Shown piece after piece: positions 46,462 to 56,029 of a DNA stretch of 64,000 bases. Below the pieces are notes generated by a model, which was given only the letters and a program-made list of their open reading frames with translations, ran no database searches and was not told the DNA's origin. The translations under genes and the position numbers were made by a program. Source of the DNA: Thalassovita aquimarina (GTDB lineage: Bacteria > Pseudomonadota > Alphaproteobacteria > Rhodobacterales > Rhodobacteraceae); NCBI RefSeq assembly GCF_018219815.1, contig NZ_JADMKU010000013.1, positions 1 through 64,000 of the forward strand, in the 5' to 3' direction. Each line of letters opens with the position of its first letter. The stretch's first letter is position 1.

Positions 46462-46502
46462 TACAAATTGGCCGACGTGGAGAGATCGAGGGGGAGGAAA
46501 TC

Positions 46503-47363
46503 TTGAAATCACCGGCGTTTGAATACCTGCAGGCACAGGATATTGCGGATGCGATGTCGGCCTATGACAGTGCGGAGGGCGATGCGGTCTACCTGTCGGG
46601 TGGGCACAGTGTCGTGCCGTCCCTGGCGCTGCGCCTGCAAGCTCCGGCTTTGGTGATCGACATATCCCGGATCTCGGCGCTGTCGGGCATATCGCTGGAA
46701 GACGGGTGGCTTCGTATCGGCGCGATGACCCGGCACGTCCAGGCGATGAACGATCCCTTGATCGCGGCACACGCCCCGCTTTTCGCCGCGGCGGCCCCGT
46801 TCGTCGCGCATCCCGCTATCCGTAATCGCGGCACCTTGGGCGGCAGTTTGGCGCATGCGGACCCGGCGTCCGAATTTCCAGCCGCCGCTGTTGCCATGCG
46901 GGCAGAACTTGAAATCGTATCCCCGCAAGGAATTCGCCGCGTGCCAGCCGACGACTTCTTCAAGGACATCTACGAAACCGCGATCGAACCCGGAGAAATC
47001 CTGCAAGCGATCCACGTTCCCTGCCCGGTGCCCGGGCAGATGATCGGCTTTGACGAGATCGCACGCCGGCGAGGCGATTACGCGATGGTTGGCGCGGCGG
47101 TTCAGGCCGTGACCACGGACGGCGTCGCGGATGACGTGAGCATCGCGCTGTTTTCTGTCGGCGACCGGCCGACCCGCGCCGTGTCGGCGCAGGCGGTCCT
47201 GACCGGAAGTCCCATTGATGGCGCCGCGATTGCAGAGGCGCAGGCGGCGCTCTGTGATGATCTCGATCCACCCGATGACCCGCAGTTCCCCGCGCATATG
47301 CGGCTGCATCTGGCCCGCGTGCTGCTGGGGCGAATTCTGACAAATCTGAAGGTTGTGGCATGA
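46503..47363 (+). CDS. FAD-binding (medium) subunit of molybdenum hydroxylase
   Basis: A 286-residue CoxM/XdhB-like flavoprotein. FAD motifs are LSGGHSVVPSLALRL near residue 40 and RNRGTLGGSLAHADPASEF near 110, and RRGDYAMVGAAV marks the C-terminal domain. It passes electrons from the Mo and Fe-S centres to its acceptor. The start is TTG 46503, supported by GGGGAGGAAATC just before it; the upstream ATG 46449 lies inside the operator arm. Stop overlaps the next start (ATGA). Confidence 0.9.
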   Translation: MKSPAFEYLQAQDIADAMSAYDSAEGDAVYLSGGHSVVPSLALRLQAPALVIDISRISALSGISLEDGWLRIGAMTRHVQAMNDPLIAAHAPLFAAAAPFVAHPAIRNRGTLGGSLAHADPASEFPAAAVAMRAELEIVSPQGIRRVPADDFFKDIYETAIEPGEILQAIHVPCPVPGQMIGFDEIARRRGDYAMVGAAVQAVTTDGVADDVSIALFSVGDRPTRAVSAQAVLTGSPIDGAAIAEAQAALCDDLDPPDDPQFPAHMRLHLARVLLGRILTNLKVVA

Positions 47364-47848
47364 AAACCGAAATCACTCTGATCGTGAATGGCGAAGCGGT
47401 GCGCGACGTCATCGAGCCACGCACCAGTCTTGCCGATCTGCTTCGTGACCGTCTGCGCCTGACCGGTACTCACCTGGGCTGCGAAATGGGGTCCTGCGGG
47501 GCCTGTCTCGTTCTGCTGGACGGGACGCCGGTGCATGCCTGTCTGGTTCTGGCCGTGCAGGCCGCCGGACAACGGGTGGACACCATCGAGGGCTTGAACG
47601 AAAGCGGGGACATCAAGGACTTGCAGCAGAATTTCCATGCCAGGAATGCCTTGCAGTGTGGGTTCTGCACCAATGGCATGATCATGACTGCCCATGCGCT
47701 GCTGTCTGAAAGCACTGCGCCGACACGTCCTGAAATTCGCGAAGCCTTGTCGGGAAATTACTGCCGTTGCACCGGGTACGAGGCGATTGTCGACGCGATC
47801 TCGGCCACTGCCAAACAGCGCGCAACCAATGCCGGGGCCGGAAAATGA
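47360..47848 (+). CDS. [2Fe-2S] small subunit of molybdenum hydroxylase
   Basis: A 162-residue protein with two [2Fe-2S] sites: the plant-ferredoxin type in LGCEMGSCGACLVLLDG plus a fourth Cys in HACLVL, and the second in CGFCTNGMI and NYCRCTGYEAIVDAI. Both are conserved in CoxS/XdhA small subunits. It is coupled by ATGA to the genes on both sides, so the three subunits are made together. Confidence 0.94.
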   Translation: MKTEITLIVNGEAVRDVIEPRTSLADLLRDRLRLTGTHLGCEMGSCGACLVLLDGTPVHACLVLAVQAAGQRVDTIEGLNESGDIKDLQQNFHARNALQCGFCTNGMIMTAHALLSESTAPTRPEIREALSGNYCRCTGYEAIVDAISATAKQRATNAGAGK

Positions 47849-50223
47849 CCATGTCCAAAGATCATATCGGCCAGTCCCACCGGCGGGAAAATGCGCTGCG
47901 CCATCTGGCCGGGCGGGGGCGCTTCACCACCGATCTCAGCTTGCCTCGCATGCTGCATGCCGCGTTCGTGCGCAGCCCGATGGCCAAGGGCCGGATTGTC
48001 GAGGTCGATGTCACCGATGCCGCCGCCGCGCCCGGTGTGGTCCGGGTGTTCACGGCGCAGACGTTGAACCATGTCTGCGAGCCCTGGGTCGGCACGCTGG
48101 ATCACTTCGCGGGCATGCAAAGCGGGCCGCAGAACATGCTGGCCGACGGTCAGGTGCTGTGGGCCGGCCACCCGGTCGTGATGATCCTCGCCCATAGCCG
48201 CGCCGAGGCCGAAGACGCCTGCGAACTGGTGATGCTGGACATCGAGGACGAAGACGCGATCGTTGACGGTGACGCCGCGCAGATGGAAAACGCGCCCCTG
48301 GCGTCGGACGGTATCGACAGCAACATGTGCTTCCAGACCGTTCTGGAAACCCCCGACCTGGATGCGGCGTTTGCCCGTGCGGCGCATGTGGTCGAGGGCG
48401 ATTTCACCTTCGGTCGCCACACCGCCGTCACCCTTGAACCCCGTGCCGTCATTGCGGATTACGATCCCTCGACGGGGCAGTTGACCGTGCATCACGGCAC
48501 ACAGACGCCGTACCAGTTCCAAGACGTCTATGCCCGCCATTTCGGTCTGAACGAAAGCAAGGTGCGTGTGATTGCGCCGGATATCGGCGGATCGTTCGGG
48601 ATGAAGCTGCATGTGTATCACGAAGAAATGGCGACGGTTGCGGCCAGCCTCTTGTTGGGCCGCCCCGTACGTTTCGTGGCCGATCGGCTGGAAAGCTTCG
48701 TTTCCGACATCCACGCCCGGGACCACCGCGTCAGCGCGCGCATGGCGGTGGATGCGGACGGCACCATCCTGGCGATGGATGTGGACGACATGACGCAGAT
48801 CGGGGCGTTCTCGACCTATCCGCGCACCAGCGCGGCCGAGGGCAATCAGGTGATCCGCCTGATGGGCGCGCCCTACAAGATGCCGGACTATCGCGGCCGC
48901 TTGTCGGTTGTGTTCCAGAACAAGGTGCAGACCAGCCAATACCGTGCCGTCGGCCACCCGATTGCCTGCGCGGTGACCGAGGCATTGGTGGATCGCGCCG
49001 CCCAGCTGCTGGATATGGACCCGTTTGATATCCGCGCGCGCAACCTGTTGGCCGACGATGACTATCCGCATGTGTCGGCCACCGGGTATCAGTTCGAAAA
49101 GCTGTCGCACCAGGCGAGCCTTGAGAAACTGCACGACATGATGGGGTATGGCGCCCTGCGCAAGGAGCAGGCGAGGCTGCGCGAGCAAGGTATCCATCGC
49201 GGGATCGGCATCGCGCCTTTCGTGGAAATCACCAATCCCGGCGCGGCTTTCTACGGCGTCGGCGGGGCGCGCATTTCGGCGCAGGACGGCGCGGTCGTCC
49301 GGCTGACCCCGTCGGGCGATGTGCATTGCGCGATATCCGTGACGGAACAGGGGCAGGGCACCGAAACCATCATTGCGCAGGTCGTGGCCGACCAGTTGGG
49401 CGTGACGCCCGAGCGTGTCAAAGTCACCACCGGCGATACCGATACGACCCCCAGCGGCGGGGCGACCTGGGCGTGTCGCGGTGCGGGCATCGGCGGCGAA
49501 ACCGCGTTGCGGGCGGGGCGCAAGCTGCAGGCGCAGATTCTGGCGCTGGCCGGCGCGATCCTGCAAGCAGACCCGGCCAAGCTGACGCTGGCCAATGGGG
49601 CGGTGGTCGATGCCGCTACGGGCGATGAACGGATATCTCTGGCCGAAATCGGGCGCATTGCGACCTACCGGCCGGATACGCTTCCGGATGGCTGCAACAG
49701 TTCGCTGACCGCGGCGGAGCATTTCGCGCCCGGTGGCTACCCGTTCGATTTCACGAATGGCATTCAGGCCAGCTATGTCGAGGTCGATATCGAAACCGGC
49801 ATCACCCGGTTGCTGAAACACTGGGTGGTCGAGGATTGCGGCCGGATCATCAACCCGCTGTTGGTCGATGAACAGATCCGTGGCGGCGTCGTTCAGGGCC
49901 TTGGGCCGGCGTTCTTCGAAGAATGCCTGTACGACGACGCGGGCCAGATGACCAATGCCTCGCTGGCGGATTACCTGGTGCCGATGGCGGGCGAAATGCC
50001 CGACATCGAGATCGCCCATGTCGAAACCCCGACCAAGGACACGATACTGGGGGCCAAGGGGGTGGGCGAGGCCGGTACCGCCGCCGCCGGGGCCGCCGCC
50101 ATGAACGCAGTCAACGACGCGCTTCGCCCGCTGGGGGCACAGATTTCGCAAACACCGATGACGCCGCTGCGCATCCTGACCGCCCTCGGTCACGTCTCAG
50201 CCGGACCCAAGAGAGGATACTGA
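47845..50223 (+). CDS. Molybdopterin-binding large subunit of molybdenum hydroxylase
   Basis: A 792-residue CoxL/XdhB-like subunit that holds the Mo-cytosine-dinucleotide site. The active-site loop reads QYRAVGHPI at about 365-373, unlike AYxCSFR of CO dehydrogenase and AYRGAGR of form II; the catalytic Glu is E742 in GVGEAGTAA. The substrate is thus neither CO nor simply read; xanthine-like, aromatic or aldehyde compounds are possible. Start ATG 47845 couples with the small subunit. No XdhC, CoxD or CoxE/F maturation gene is adjacent. Confidence 0.93.
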   Translation: MTMSKDHIGQSHRRENALRHLAGRGRFTTDLSLPRMLHAAFVRSPMAKGRIVEVDVTDAAAAPGVVRVFTAQTLNHVCEPWVGTLDHFAGMQSGPQNMLADGQVLWAGHPVVMILAHSRAEAEDACELVMLDIEDEDAIVDGDAAQMENAPLASDGIDSNMCFQTVLETPDLDAAFARAAHVVEGDFTFGRHTAVTLEPRAVIADYDPSTGQLTVHHGTQTPYQFQDVYARHFGLNESKVRVIAPDIGGSFGMKLHVYHEEMATVAASLLLGRPVRFVADRLESFVSDIHARDHRVSARMAVDADGTILAMDVDDMTQIGAFSTYPRTSAAEGNQVIRLMGAPYKMPDYRGRLSVVFQNKVQTSQYRAVGHPIACAVTEALVDRAAQLLDMDPFDIRARNLLADDDYPHVSATGYQFEKLSHQASLEKLHDMMGYGALRKEQARLREQGIHRGIGIAPFVEITNPGAAFYGVGGARISAQDGAVVRLTPSGDVHCAISVTEQGQGTETIIAQVVADQLGVTPERVKVTTGDTDTTPSGGATWACRGAGIGGETALRAGRKLQAQILALAGAILQADPAKLTLANGAVVDAATGDERISLAEIGRIATYRPDTLPDGCNSSLTAAEHFAPGGYPFDFTNGIQASYVEVDIETGITRLLKHWVVEDCGRIINPLLVDEQIRGGVVQGLGPAFFEECLYDDAGQMTNASLADYLVPMAGEMPDIEIAHVETPTKDTILGAKGVGEAGTAAAGAAAMNAVNDALRPLGAQISQTPMTPLRILTALGHVSAGPKRGY

Positions 50224-50225
50224 CA

Positions 50226-50687
50226 ATGGAACTTGAAGGTCGCCAATCCCTTGCCGCCACGCCCGAAGAGGTCTGGTCGGCGCTGTTCGACCGCGATGTG
50301 CTGGAACAGGCCATTCCGGGATGCGAAAGCCTGGAACAGACCAGCGACACCAGCTTCGCCGCCGTGGTCAAGCTGAAGATCGGCCCGGTATCCGCCCGTT
50401 TCAAGGGCGAGGTCGAACTGAGCGACATTGTCGTGGGCAGGTCCTGCACCCTGTCTGGCAAAGGGTCGGGGGGGATCGCGGGATTTGCCAAGGGGGCGGC
50501 CAAGGTGACGCTGACCCCGCAAGGGCCTGAAACCGTTCTGGACTACACCGCCGATGTTGCCGTAGGGGGCAAGCTGGCCGCCCTGGGCAACCGCTTGATC
50601 AAGTCCACTGCCCAAAAACTGACCGGCGAATTCTTCGCCAATTTCGACCGCGCTCTGGCTGTTGAGGAGGACGCGCCAGCCGCCTAA
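50226..50687 (+). CDS. CoxG-like SRPBCC protein
   Basis: A 153-residue SRPBCC-fold protein like CoxG, seen as ELEGRQSLAATPEEVWSALF and GSGGIAGFAKGAAKVTL. CoxG recruits CO dehydrogenase to the membrane in Oligotropha; related proteins may carry lipid or quinone. It begins two bases after the large subunit stop. Its presence ties this hydroxylase to membrane electron transfer, although the enzyme is not a CO dehydrogenase. Confidence 0.85.
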   Translation: MELEGRQSLAATPEEVWSALFDRDVLEQAIPGCESLEQTSDTSFAAVVKLKIGPVSARFKGEVELSDIVVGRSCTLSGKGSGGIAGFAKGAAKVTLTPQGPETVLDYTADVAVGGKLAALGNRLIKSTAQKLTGEFFANFDRALAVEEDAPAA

Positions 50688-50747
50688 GAAGCGCCCATCA
50701 AGACCAAAACTGACCGCGCAGGACGCGGAATTCCAAGGGAGGAAACC

Positions 50748-51821
50748 ATGAAAACATCACGCCGGGCCTTTTTGGCCGCCTCATCTGCCACGCTTGCGAC
50801 ACCGTTTCTGAACACGCGCCTGATTGCGGCAGAAACCATCAATATCCAGATCGGCTCCAGCCACCCGACCAACAACATCTGGGTCTATGCCATGCAAAAT
50901 GCGCTGCAGCCTGCGCTGGAGCGTTTGCTGACCGATGCCGGCGGCAAGTACGCGGTGAACTGGACGGAAAACTACGGTGGTACGTTGTACAAGTTCAAGG
51001 ATACCCGCACCGCTGTGCGCGACGGGATCGTGGACATCGGCATGGTCGGCACTGTTTGGGAAGGTTCTGCGATGCCGCTGCAGAACGTCACCTATTTCAC
51101 GCCCTTCGCGAATTCCGACCACAACGTTGTCATCGACATTTTCGACAAGATGACCGACGAAGTGCCCGAGCTGCGGGCCGGCTGGACGGACCAGAACATG
51201 GTGCATTTGTCGTCGCTGGTGACCGACAACTACGACGTCTATTCGAACTTCCCGATTTCCTCGGTTGATGATGTGGCGAACCGCCGTTTGAACGCGCCTG
51301 GCACGTCTGCGAACTGGCTGCTGGATACCGGGTGCACGCCGGTGAACGGCGCGCTGACGACCTACTATACCGACATCCAGACCGGCGTGTCCGAAGGGAC
51401 GCTGTCCTTTGCCAGCGGCATCCAGCCGACCCGCGTCTACGAAGTCGCGCCGCATTTGACGCGTGTCGGTTTCGGGTCGATGTATTTCGGGGGCATTGCG
51501 GTCAACAAACGGTTCTTCGACCGTCTGCCGGCCGAGGTGCAGACTGCTTTGCGCGAAGCGGGGCGGATCACGTCGCGCAGCCACGGCGACTATGTGACCG
51601 AGCGTTCGACCAATGCGATGACCGAAATGGTCGCGGCCGGACTGCAGGTTTCGGAAATGCCCGAGGCCGAGCGCGAAAAGTGGGCTCGGACCCTGCCCAA
51701 TGTCGCCAAGCCCTGGCTGGATGCGAATGGCCCGGCCGCCGCGACAGTTCTGAAGGCCTATTTCAGCGAGCTGAAAGCGCGCGGGATTACCCCGGCGCGG
51801 GATTGGTCCGCCGAGATCTGA
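50748..51821 (+). CDS. TRAP transporter substrate-binding protein (DctP type)
   Basis: A 357-residue periplasmic binding protein. A twin-arginine signal is visible: SRRAFLAASSATLATPFL. The mature part starts ETINIQIGSSHPTNN and carries the arginine loop NRRLNAPGTSANWL that clamps a carboxylate in DctP proteins. It follows coxG-like by 60 bases and precedes the two membrane genes, so the hydroxylase substrate may be imported by it. Tat export rather than Sec is unusual for DctP. Confidence 0.9.
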   Translation: MKTSRRAFLAASSATLATPFLNTRLIAAETINIQIGSSHPTNNIWVYAMQNALQPALERLLTDAGGKYAVNWTENYGGTLYKFKDTRTAVRDGIVDIGMVGTVWEGSAMPLQNVTYFTPFANSDHNVVIDIFDKMTDEVPELRAGWTDQNMVHLSSLVTDNYDVYSNFPISSVDDVANRRLNAPGTSANWLLDTGCTPVNGALTTYYTDIQTGVSEGTLSFASGIQPTRVYEVAPHLTRVGFGSMYFGGIAVNKRFFDRLPAEVQTALREAGRITSRSHGDYVTERSTNAMTEMVAAGLQVSEMPEAEREKWARTLPNVAKPWLDANGPAAATVLKAYFSELKARGITPARDWSAEI

Positions 51822-51864
51822 GGCGTCGATCCGCACCGTTTCACCCCGTTAAGCTGGAAATGAC

Positions 51865-52410
51865 ATGCAACAAGATATGCTTCGCAATCCAAGGCCAGGC
51901 CCGCTGAAACGGGGCTTGCAGGCTGTTTTCAACGCCGTTGCGGCGATCGGGACGGTGTGGATCTTCGCCATCATGCTGTTGATTGTGGCCGACGTGGTCG
52001 GCCGCAATTTCCTCGCGGCTCCGATCACCGGGGTCGCCGAGATTTCCGCGCGCAGCGTAGTGGCGATCGTGTTCTTGATGCTGCCCGCCGCAACGCTGAA
52101 CGGAACCCTGATCCGCGCGGATTTCCTGCTGCGCGGTATCCGGCTGTATTCGCGCCGCGCGGTGCACGTCCTCGATACGCTATTCGCGTTGATCGGGGCC
52201 GTTTTGTTCGTGCTGGTCGCGATCGCGGCCTGGCCCGACACGCATGAGGCTTGGGTTTCTTCCGAATTCTTTGGCGTTCGCGGGGTCTGGACCCTGCCGA
52301 CCTTGCCGTTCCATCTGCTGGTTGTCCTCGGGTCGGGCGCGACCAGCATTGCCTTCGTCACCGTCGCTTTCGAAAGCGCGAAGCTGGCCAAATCCGAAAA
52401 AGGTCACTGA
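51865..52410 (+). CDS. TRAP transporter small permease (DctQ type)
   Basis: A 181-residue inner membrane protein with four predicted helices; the GRNFLAAPITGVAEISARSVV segment (quoted in part) is the DctQ signature. Pairs with the DctM-type gene one base after its stop. Energy comes from the sodium or proton gradient. Confidence 0.9.
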   Translation: MQQDMLRNPRPGPLKRGLQAVFNAVAAIGTVWIFAIMLLIVADVVGRNFLAAPITGVAEISARSVVAIVFLMLPAATLNGTLIRADFLLRGIRLYSRRAVHVLDTLFALIGAVLFVLVAIAAWPDTHEAWVSSEFFGVRGVWTLPTLPFHLLVVLGSGATSIAFVTVAFESAKLAKSEKGH

Positions 52411-52411
52411 A

Positions 52412-53734
52412 ATGAGCAGTATTACCATCGGTCTGATCTTGATCGGCGTGCTTTTCGTCCTGGTCCTGATGGGCATGCGCATCGCCGTTGCCCTGATGGC
52501 CGTCGCCTTTGCTGGGGTTTGGATCATCCGGGGCAATTTCGACCTGTCGATGCGCTTGATGTCGATTGCCGCCTATAACGGCGTGGCCAATTATCTTTTC
52601 GCCACCATCCCCCTGTTTGTCCTGATGGGGCACCTGGTCAGCATTTCGAATGTCGGCAAGGATACCTTCGACGTGGCAGAGGCTTTGTTACGCCGCCTGC
52701 TGGGCGGGCTGGGCATCGCCACGGTGGCCGCCAACACGATTTTCGCGGCCGTTACCGGCGTCTCCATCGCCTCGGCGGCGGTGTTCACCAAGGTTGCGGT
52801 GCCCGAGATGACCCGCCATGGCTACCGGCCGTCGTTCTCGGCGGGCACGGTGGCGGGCAGTTCGGTGCTGGGCATGCTGATCCCGCCCAGCCTGCTTCTG
52901 ATCATCTACGGGGTGCTGGCCGAACAGTCGATCGGTCGTATGTTCATCGCCGGCCTTGTTCCCGGGGCGCTGTTGGCTGGCGGGTTCGTCCTGTGGATCA
53001 TGCTGGTGGCGAAATTCGCGCCGGGTTTCGTGTTCACGCAGGAATATCTGATCAGGAAGAACGAAGATCATCCGCTGCCGCCGGCGATGCCGACGGGTGA
53101 AATCCTGCGCAAGCTGACCCCGATCATCGTGCTGGTCCTGTTTGTTCTGGGGGGACTCTACAGCGGGTTTTTCACCCCGACGGAGGCCGGCGGCGTCGGG
53201 GCTTTCGCGGCCCTGGTGATCGCGTTGCTGCGTCGCAGCCTGAACCTTGGCAAGTGGTGGCAGGTATTGACCCAAACGGGTTCGATTTCCGTCGGGATCC
53301 TGGCGCTTCTCGTTGCGGCCGGGTTCTACAGCCAGATGCTGGCCGTGGCGGGTATTCCCTCTGCCATCGGGACCTTCGTGCAGAACAGTGGCTTCGGAGC
53401 CATGGGCTTCCTCGTCGTCTATGTGATCCTGGTTCTGCTTTTGGGCATGATCCTGGACAGCAGCTCAATTCTGTTGATCGTCGTGCCGATCGCTGCGCCG
53501 ATCGCCGAGAGGCTTGGCTTCGACCTGATCCAGTTCGGCATCATTACCGTGATCGCAGTGGAAGTCGGCCTGCTGACACCCCCGTTCGGGATCTCGATTT
53601 TCACGGTGCATTCGACACTTGCCGATGGCCGCACCTCGCTTGAATCGATATTCGCGGGTGCTCTTCCGTATGTCGGGGTTATGCTTGGCGTGCTGACGCT
53701 CGTGGCGGTGTTTCCGGGACTTGTGATCGGGTGA
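52412..53734 (+). CDS. TRAP transporter large permease (DctM type)
   Basis: A 440-residue inner membrane protein with about twelve helices, the channel subunit of the TRAP system. Typical segments are FVLMGHLVSISN, GVSIASAAVFTKVAVPEMTR and LLIPPSLLLIIYGVLAEQSI in family form. ATG 52412 comes two bases after the DctQ stop. It ends the operon begun at 46503; a hairpin lies about 70 bases further on. Confidence 0.92.
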   Translation: MSSITIGLILIGVLFVLVLMGMRIAVALMAVAFAGVWIIRGNFDLSMRLMSIAAYNGVANYLFATIPLFVLMGHLVSISNVGKDTFDVAEALLRRLLGGLGIATVAANTIFAAVTGVSIASAAVFTKVAVPEMTRHGYRPSFSAGTVAGSSVLGMLIPPSLLLIIYGVLAEQSIGRMFIAGLVPGALLAGGFVLWIMLVAKFAPGFVFTQEYLIRKNEDHPLPPAMPTGEILRKLTPIIVLVLFVLGGLYSGFFTPTEAGGVGAFAALVIALLRRSLNLGKWWQVLTQTGSISVGILALLVAAGFYSQMLAVAGIPSAIGTFVQNSGFGAMGFLVVYVILVLLLGMILDSSSILLIVVPIAAPIAERLGFDLIQFGIITVIAVEVGLLTPPFGISIFTVHSTLADGRTSLESIFAGALPYVGVMLGVLTLVAVFPGLVIG

Positions 53735-53801
53735 GGGGCCGCCGTGGTGGCGCAGTTGCGGCAGCCCGTCGAATTGACGGCCCACCGGCATCGAAGATTT
53801 C

Positions 53802-53826
53802 CGGGCGCTCCTGGAAAGAGCGCCCG
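53802..53826. terminator. Hairpin after the Mo-hydroxylase/TRAP operon
   Basis: Perfect 9-bp stem CGGGCGCTC/GAGCGCCCG with loop CTGGAAA in the gap between the two convergent units (53735-53935). No T tract, so a weak or Rho-dependent end is likely. The rest of the gap holds no gene. Confidence 0.4.
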
Positions 53827-53935
53827 AATGCCCACCGGTTCATGGACCTTGTGAAACCGTCGCGCCCGCCCGGCCCGTGGGGATGATCGACGCGCGGACA
53901 CTCTGACGACGGCCGGTCACACGGTGGGTGAGGTT

Positions 53936-54808
53936 TCACGCAGCCAAGGGGATCGCCTGCCTGACCCGCCAGACTTCCTCGGGATGGATGTCCACGACAC
54001 GTTCGGCGCCCTCGAACTCCGCCGCCCGGACAGGGGACCAGTCTGTCTTGGCGCTTCCGGTCAACAGGATCGCCTCGCCACTGGTAAAATCCGGAATGAA
54101 CAGCCCGGCGCGGCGACTGACCTCGATATTGCCCAGCGTGTTAAAGAACCGGTTGCCGGTGAAATCCGGAAAGGAAAGCGAACCATCCGCGTTTGGCCGC
54201 AGGACACCGGGCTCGCCGCCGCGATGGGACACATCTGCTCCGCCATTCGCATAGGTCGCGATGAAGAACGTGTCAGCACCAGAAATGATCCGCCTTGCCG
54301 CTGCATCGCCGATTGCAACACGGGTGCCCACGGCGGGCGGCAGCGGCCCGGCAGGCAGGCGGAAATCGCGCGTCTGGATGTATTTCGGGCAGTTTCCGAA
54401 GCTCTGCTCGACTGCGATCGCCAGACCGTCCTTTCCGGTGGCGATGATGCTGCCATTCATCCGGTTCCGCCGCCGGGTTGCGAATTCGAGCCCGAGAACA
54501 GCCACCTTGGCACCTGCCCCGGTGTCCAGCCCGAGCGGTTCGGCAAGAACCGGGCGGCCGCTGGTCGACAGCTCGGTGGGCGTCGCCCGTGCGCCTGCGG
54601 GGAGAGGGCAGACCGTGGCCCACGGCCTGCCTTGCCTGTCCCGCAGGCCGAGAAACAGCGCCGGCAGGCTTTCGAAGAACACCTGATGCTGGGTCGGCAT
54701 GGCTTCCCGGATGACGCGGGCGGCCCGTTCGCGCCATTCTGCCGGAACGCCGGCACGTTCCTGTACCGCGCGTTCGCCGTCGTGGAAAACCTGATCGGGC
54801 TTTTTCAT
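53936..54808 (-). CDS. FMN-binding protein of the pyridoxamine 5'-phosphate oxidase-like family
   Basis: A 290-residue protein built of split-barrel FMN-binding domains, as in the pyridoxamine phosphate oxidase-related family (segments FLGLRDRQGRPWATVCPLPA and FFIATYANGGADVSHRGGEP). Such proteins reduce or bind flavins or detoxify unknown compounds. ATG 54808; the longer frame is unsupported. Last gene of a four-gene leftward run under a LysR regulator. Confidence 0.78.
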   Translation of the reverse strand: MKKPDQVFHDGERAVQERAGVPAEWRERAARVIREAMPTQHQVFFESLPALFLGLRDRQGRPWATVCPLPAGARATPTELSTSGRPVLAEPLGLDTGAGAKVAVLGLEFATRRRNRMNGSIIATGKDGLAIAVEQSFGNCPKYIQTRDFRLPAGPLPPAVGTRVAIGDAAARRIISGADTFFIATYANGGADVSHRGGEPGVLRPNADGSLSFPDFTGNRFFNTLGNIEVSRRAGLFIPDFTSGEAILLTGSAKTDWSPVRAAEFEGAERVVDIHPEEVWRVRQAIPLAA

Positions 54809-54825
54809 GGCAATCGCCTTTCCGT

Positions 54826-55473
54826 TCAGGACGTTTCGGGAATGGGCGAACGCGCCATGCCCACGAAACCCGGCAGCGCCTCGATCCGGGCCAGCCACGC
54901 GCGAATGGCCGGATAGGCATCGAGACTGACACCGCCTTCGGGGGCGTGGGCGATGTAGCTGTAGCCCGCGACGTCGGCGATGGTGATGGCGGACCCGGCG
55001 AGGAAATCGCGTTCCTTCAACAGCGGTTGCATCACCGCGAACAGCCTGTGGGCCTTGGCTTTGGCCGCCACATGGTCCAGCGGCGCGTTAAATAGCGTTG
55101 CCAGCCGTGCCGCCGCCGGCCCCCCTGCGATTTCGCCCGCTGCCACCGACAGCCAGCGCTGCACCTCGGCGGCGGCTTCGGGCACGTCCGGCAGCCAGTC
55201 GTGGCCGTCGGGATACTTGCGCACCAGATAGATGAGGATGGCATTGGAATCCGACAGGGTGGTGCCGTTGTCGTCGATGGCGGGAACCTGACCAAACGGG
55301 CTGATCTTGAGATATGCGGGCGCTTTGTGGGCGCCGCCCGCCATGTCCAGGTCGATCGGATCGCACGGCACGCCAAGCAGCGACAGCATCAGTTCCACCC
55401 GGTGGCAATGCCCCGACTTCGGGTTGCGATACAGTTTGACCGGCGCGGCGGCGGCGGGGAAATGCGGATTCAT
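54826..55473 (-). CDS. Glutathione S-transferase family protein
   Basis: A 215-residue cytosolic GST. N-terminal thioredoxin fold with [20 protein letters not shown], the cis-Pro in [12 protein letters not shown] and the glutathione-binding [13 protein letters not shown]; the C-terminal helical domain has [18 protein letters not shown] 55473 follows AAGGA and is preferred to ATG 55488. Located 18 bases after the DUF1348 gene. Confidence 0.9.
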   Translation of the reverse strand: MNPHFPAAAAPVKLYRNPKSGHCHRVELMLSLLGVPCDPIDLDMAGGAHKAPAYLKISPFGQVPAIDDNGTTLSDSNAILIYLVRKYPDGHDWLPDVPEAAAEVQRWLSVAAGEIAGGPAAARLATLFNAPLDHVAAKAKAHRLFAVMQPLLKERDFLAGSAITIADVAGYSYIAHAPEGGVSLDAYPAIRAWLARIEALPGFVGMARSPIPETS

Positions 55474-55491
55474 CGGGCTATCCTTCATCGA

Positions 55492-55953
55492 TCAGAGGCC
55501 AAGATCGCTGAGGCCGGGGTGATAATCGGGCCGGCGACCCAACGGCCAGTGGAACTTGCGTTCGACCTCGCGGATGGGGCGTTCGTTGATGCTGGCATGC
55601 CGGGCCGCCATCAGGCCGTTCGGGGCGAATTCCCAGTTTTCGTTGCCGTAGGCACGGAACCACTGCCCACTGTCGTGGTATTCGTAGGCATAGCGCACGG
55701 CGATGCGGTTGCCCCCGAACGCCCAGAGCTCCTTGATCAGGCGATAGTCAAGTTCGCGCGCCCATTTCCGGGTTAGAAAGGCCTCGATCTCGGCGCGGCC
55801 AACCGGGAATTCGATGCGGTTGCGCCAACGGCTGTCCGGCGTATAGGCCAGCGCGACCTTGGCCGGATCGCGGGAATTCCAGCCGTCCTCGGCAAGGCGG
55901 ACCTTTTGCTTGGCGCTGTCTTCGGTGAACGGGGGAAGCGGGGGACGGGCCAT
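55492..55953 (-). CDS. DUF1348 / NTF2-like protein
   Basis: A 153-residue SnoaL/NTF2-fold protein of the DUF1348 family, recognised by [20 protein letters not shown] and the C-terminal [20 protein letters not shown]. Function unknown; often next to glutathione- and oxidoreductase-type genes. ATG 55953 follows AAAGGAGG. Second of four genes in the unit. Confidence 0.85.
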   Translation of the reverse strand: MARPPLPPFTEDSAKQKVRLAEDGWNSRDPAKVALAYTPDSRWRNRIEFPVGRAEIEAFLTRKWARELDYRLIKELWAFGGNRIAVRYAYEYHDSGQWFRAYGNENWEFAPNGLMAARHASINERPIREVERKFHWPLGRRPDYHPGLSDLGL

Positions 55954-56029
55954 CGGTGCCTCCTTTCTGTTTTGCTTGAGGGGTGTTGAGAGGTCCGCGG
56001 CCGGGCAAGCCCCGGCCGCGGTACAGAGA

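Noticed and set aside
46449-46502. ATG 46449 as start of the FAD subunit
   Set aside because: It lies inside the operator arm and has no ribosome site, while TTG 46503 follows a strong GGAGG.
47758-50193. 811-codon open frame on the minus strand
   Set aside because: It is the antisense shadow of the hydroxylase small and large subunit genes, whose motifs are unmistakable; the shadow has no family content and arises from high GC third positions.
47845-50223. CO dehydrogenase (coxL form I)
   Set aside because: The active-site loop is QYRAVGHP rather than AYxCSFR, and no coxDEF genes are adjacent, so CO oxidation is not supported despite the CoxG-like neighbour.
53802-53826. Strong intrinsic terminator
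   Set aside because: The stem is perfect, but a T tract is missing on both strands, so only a weak call is kept.
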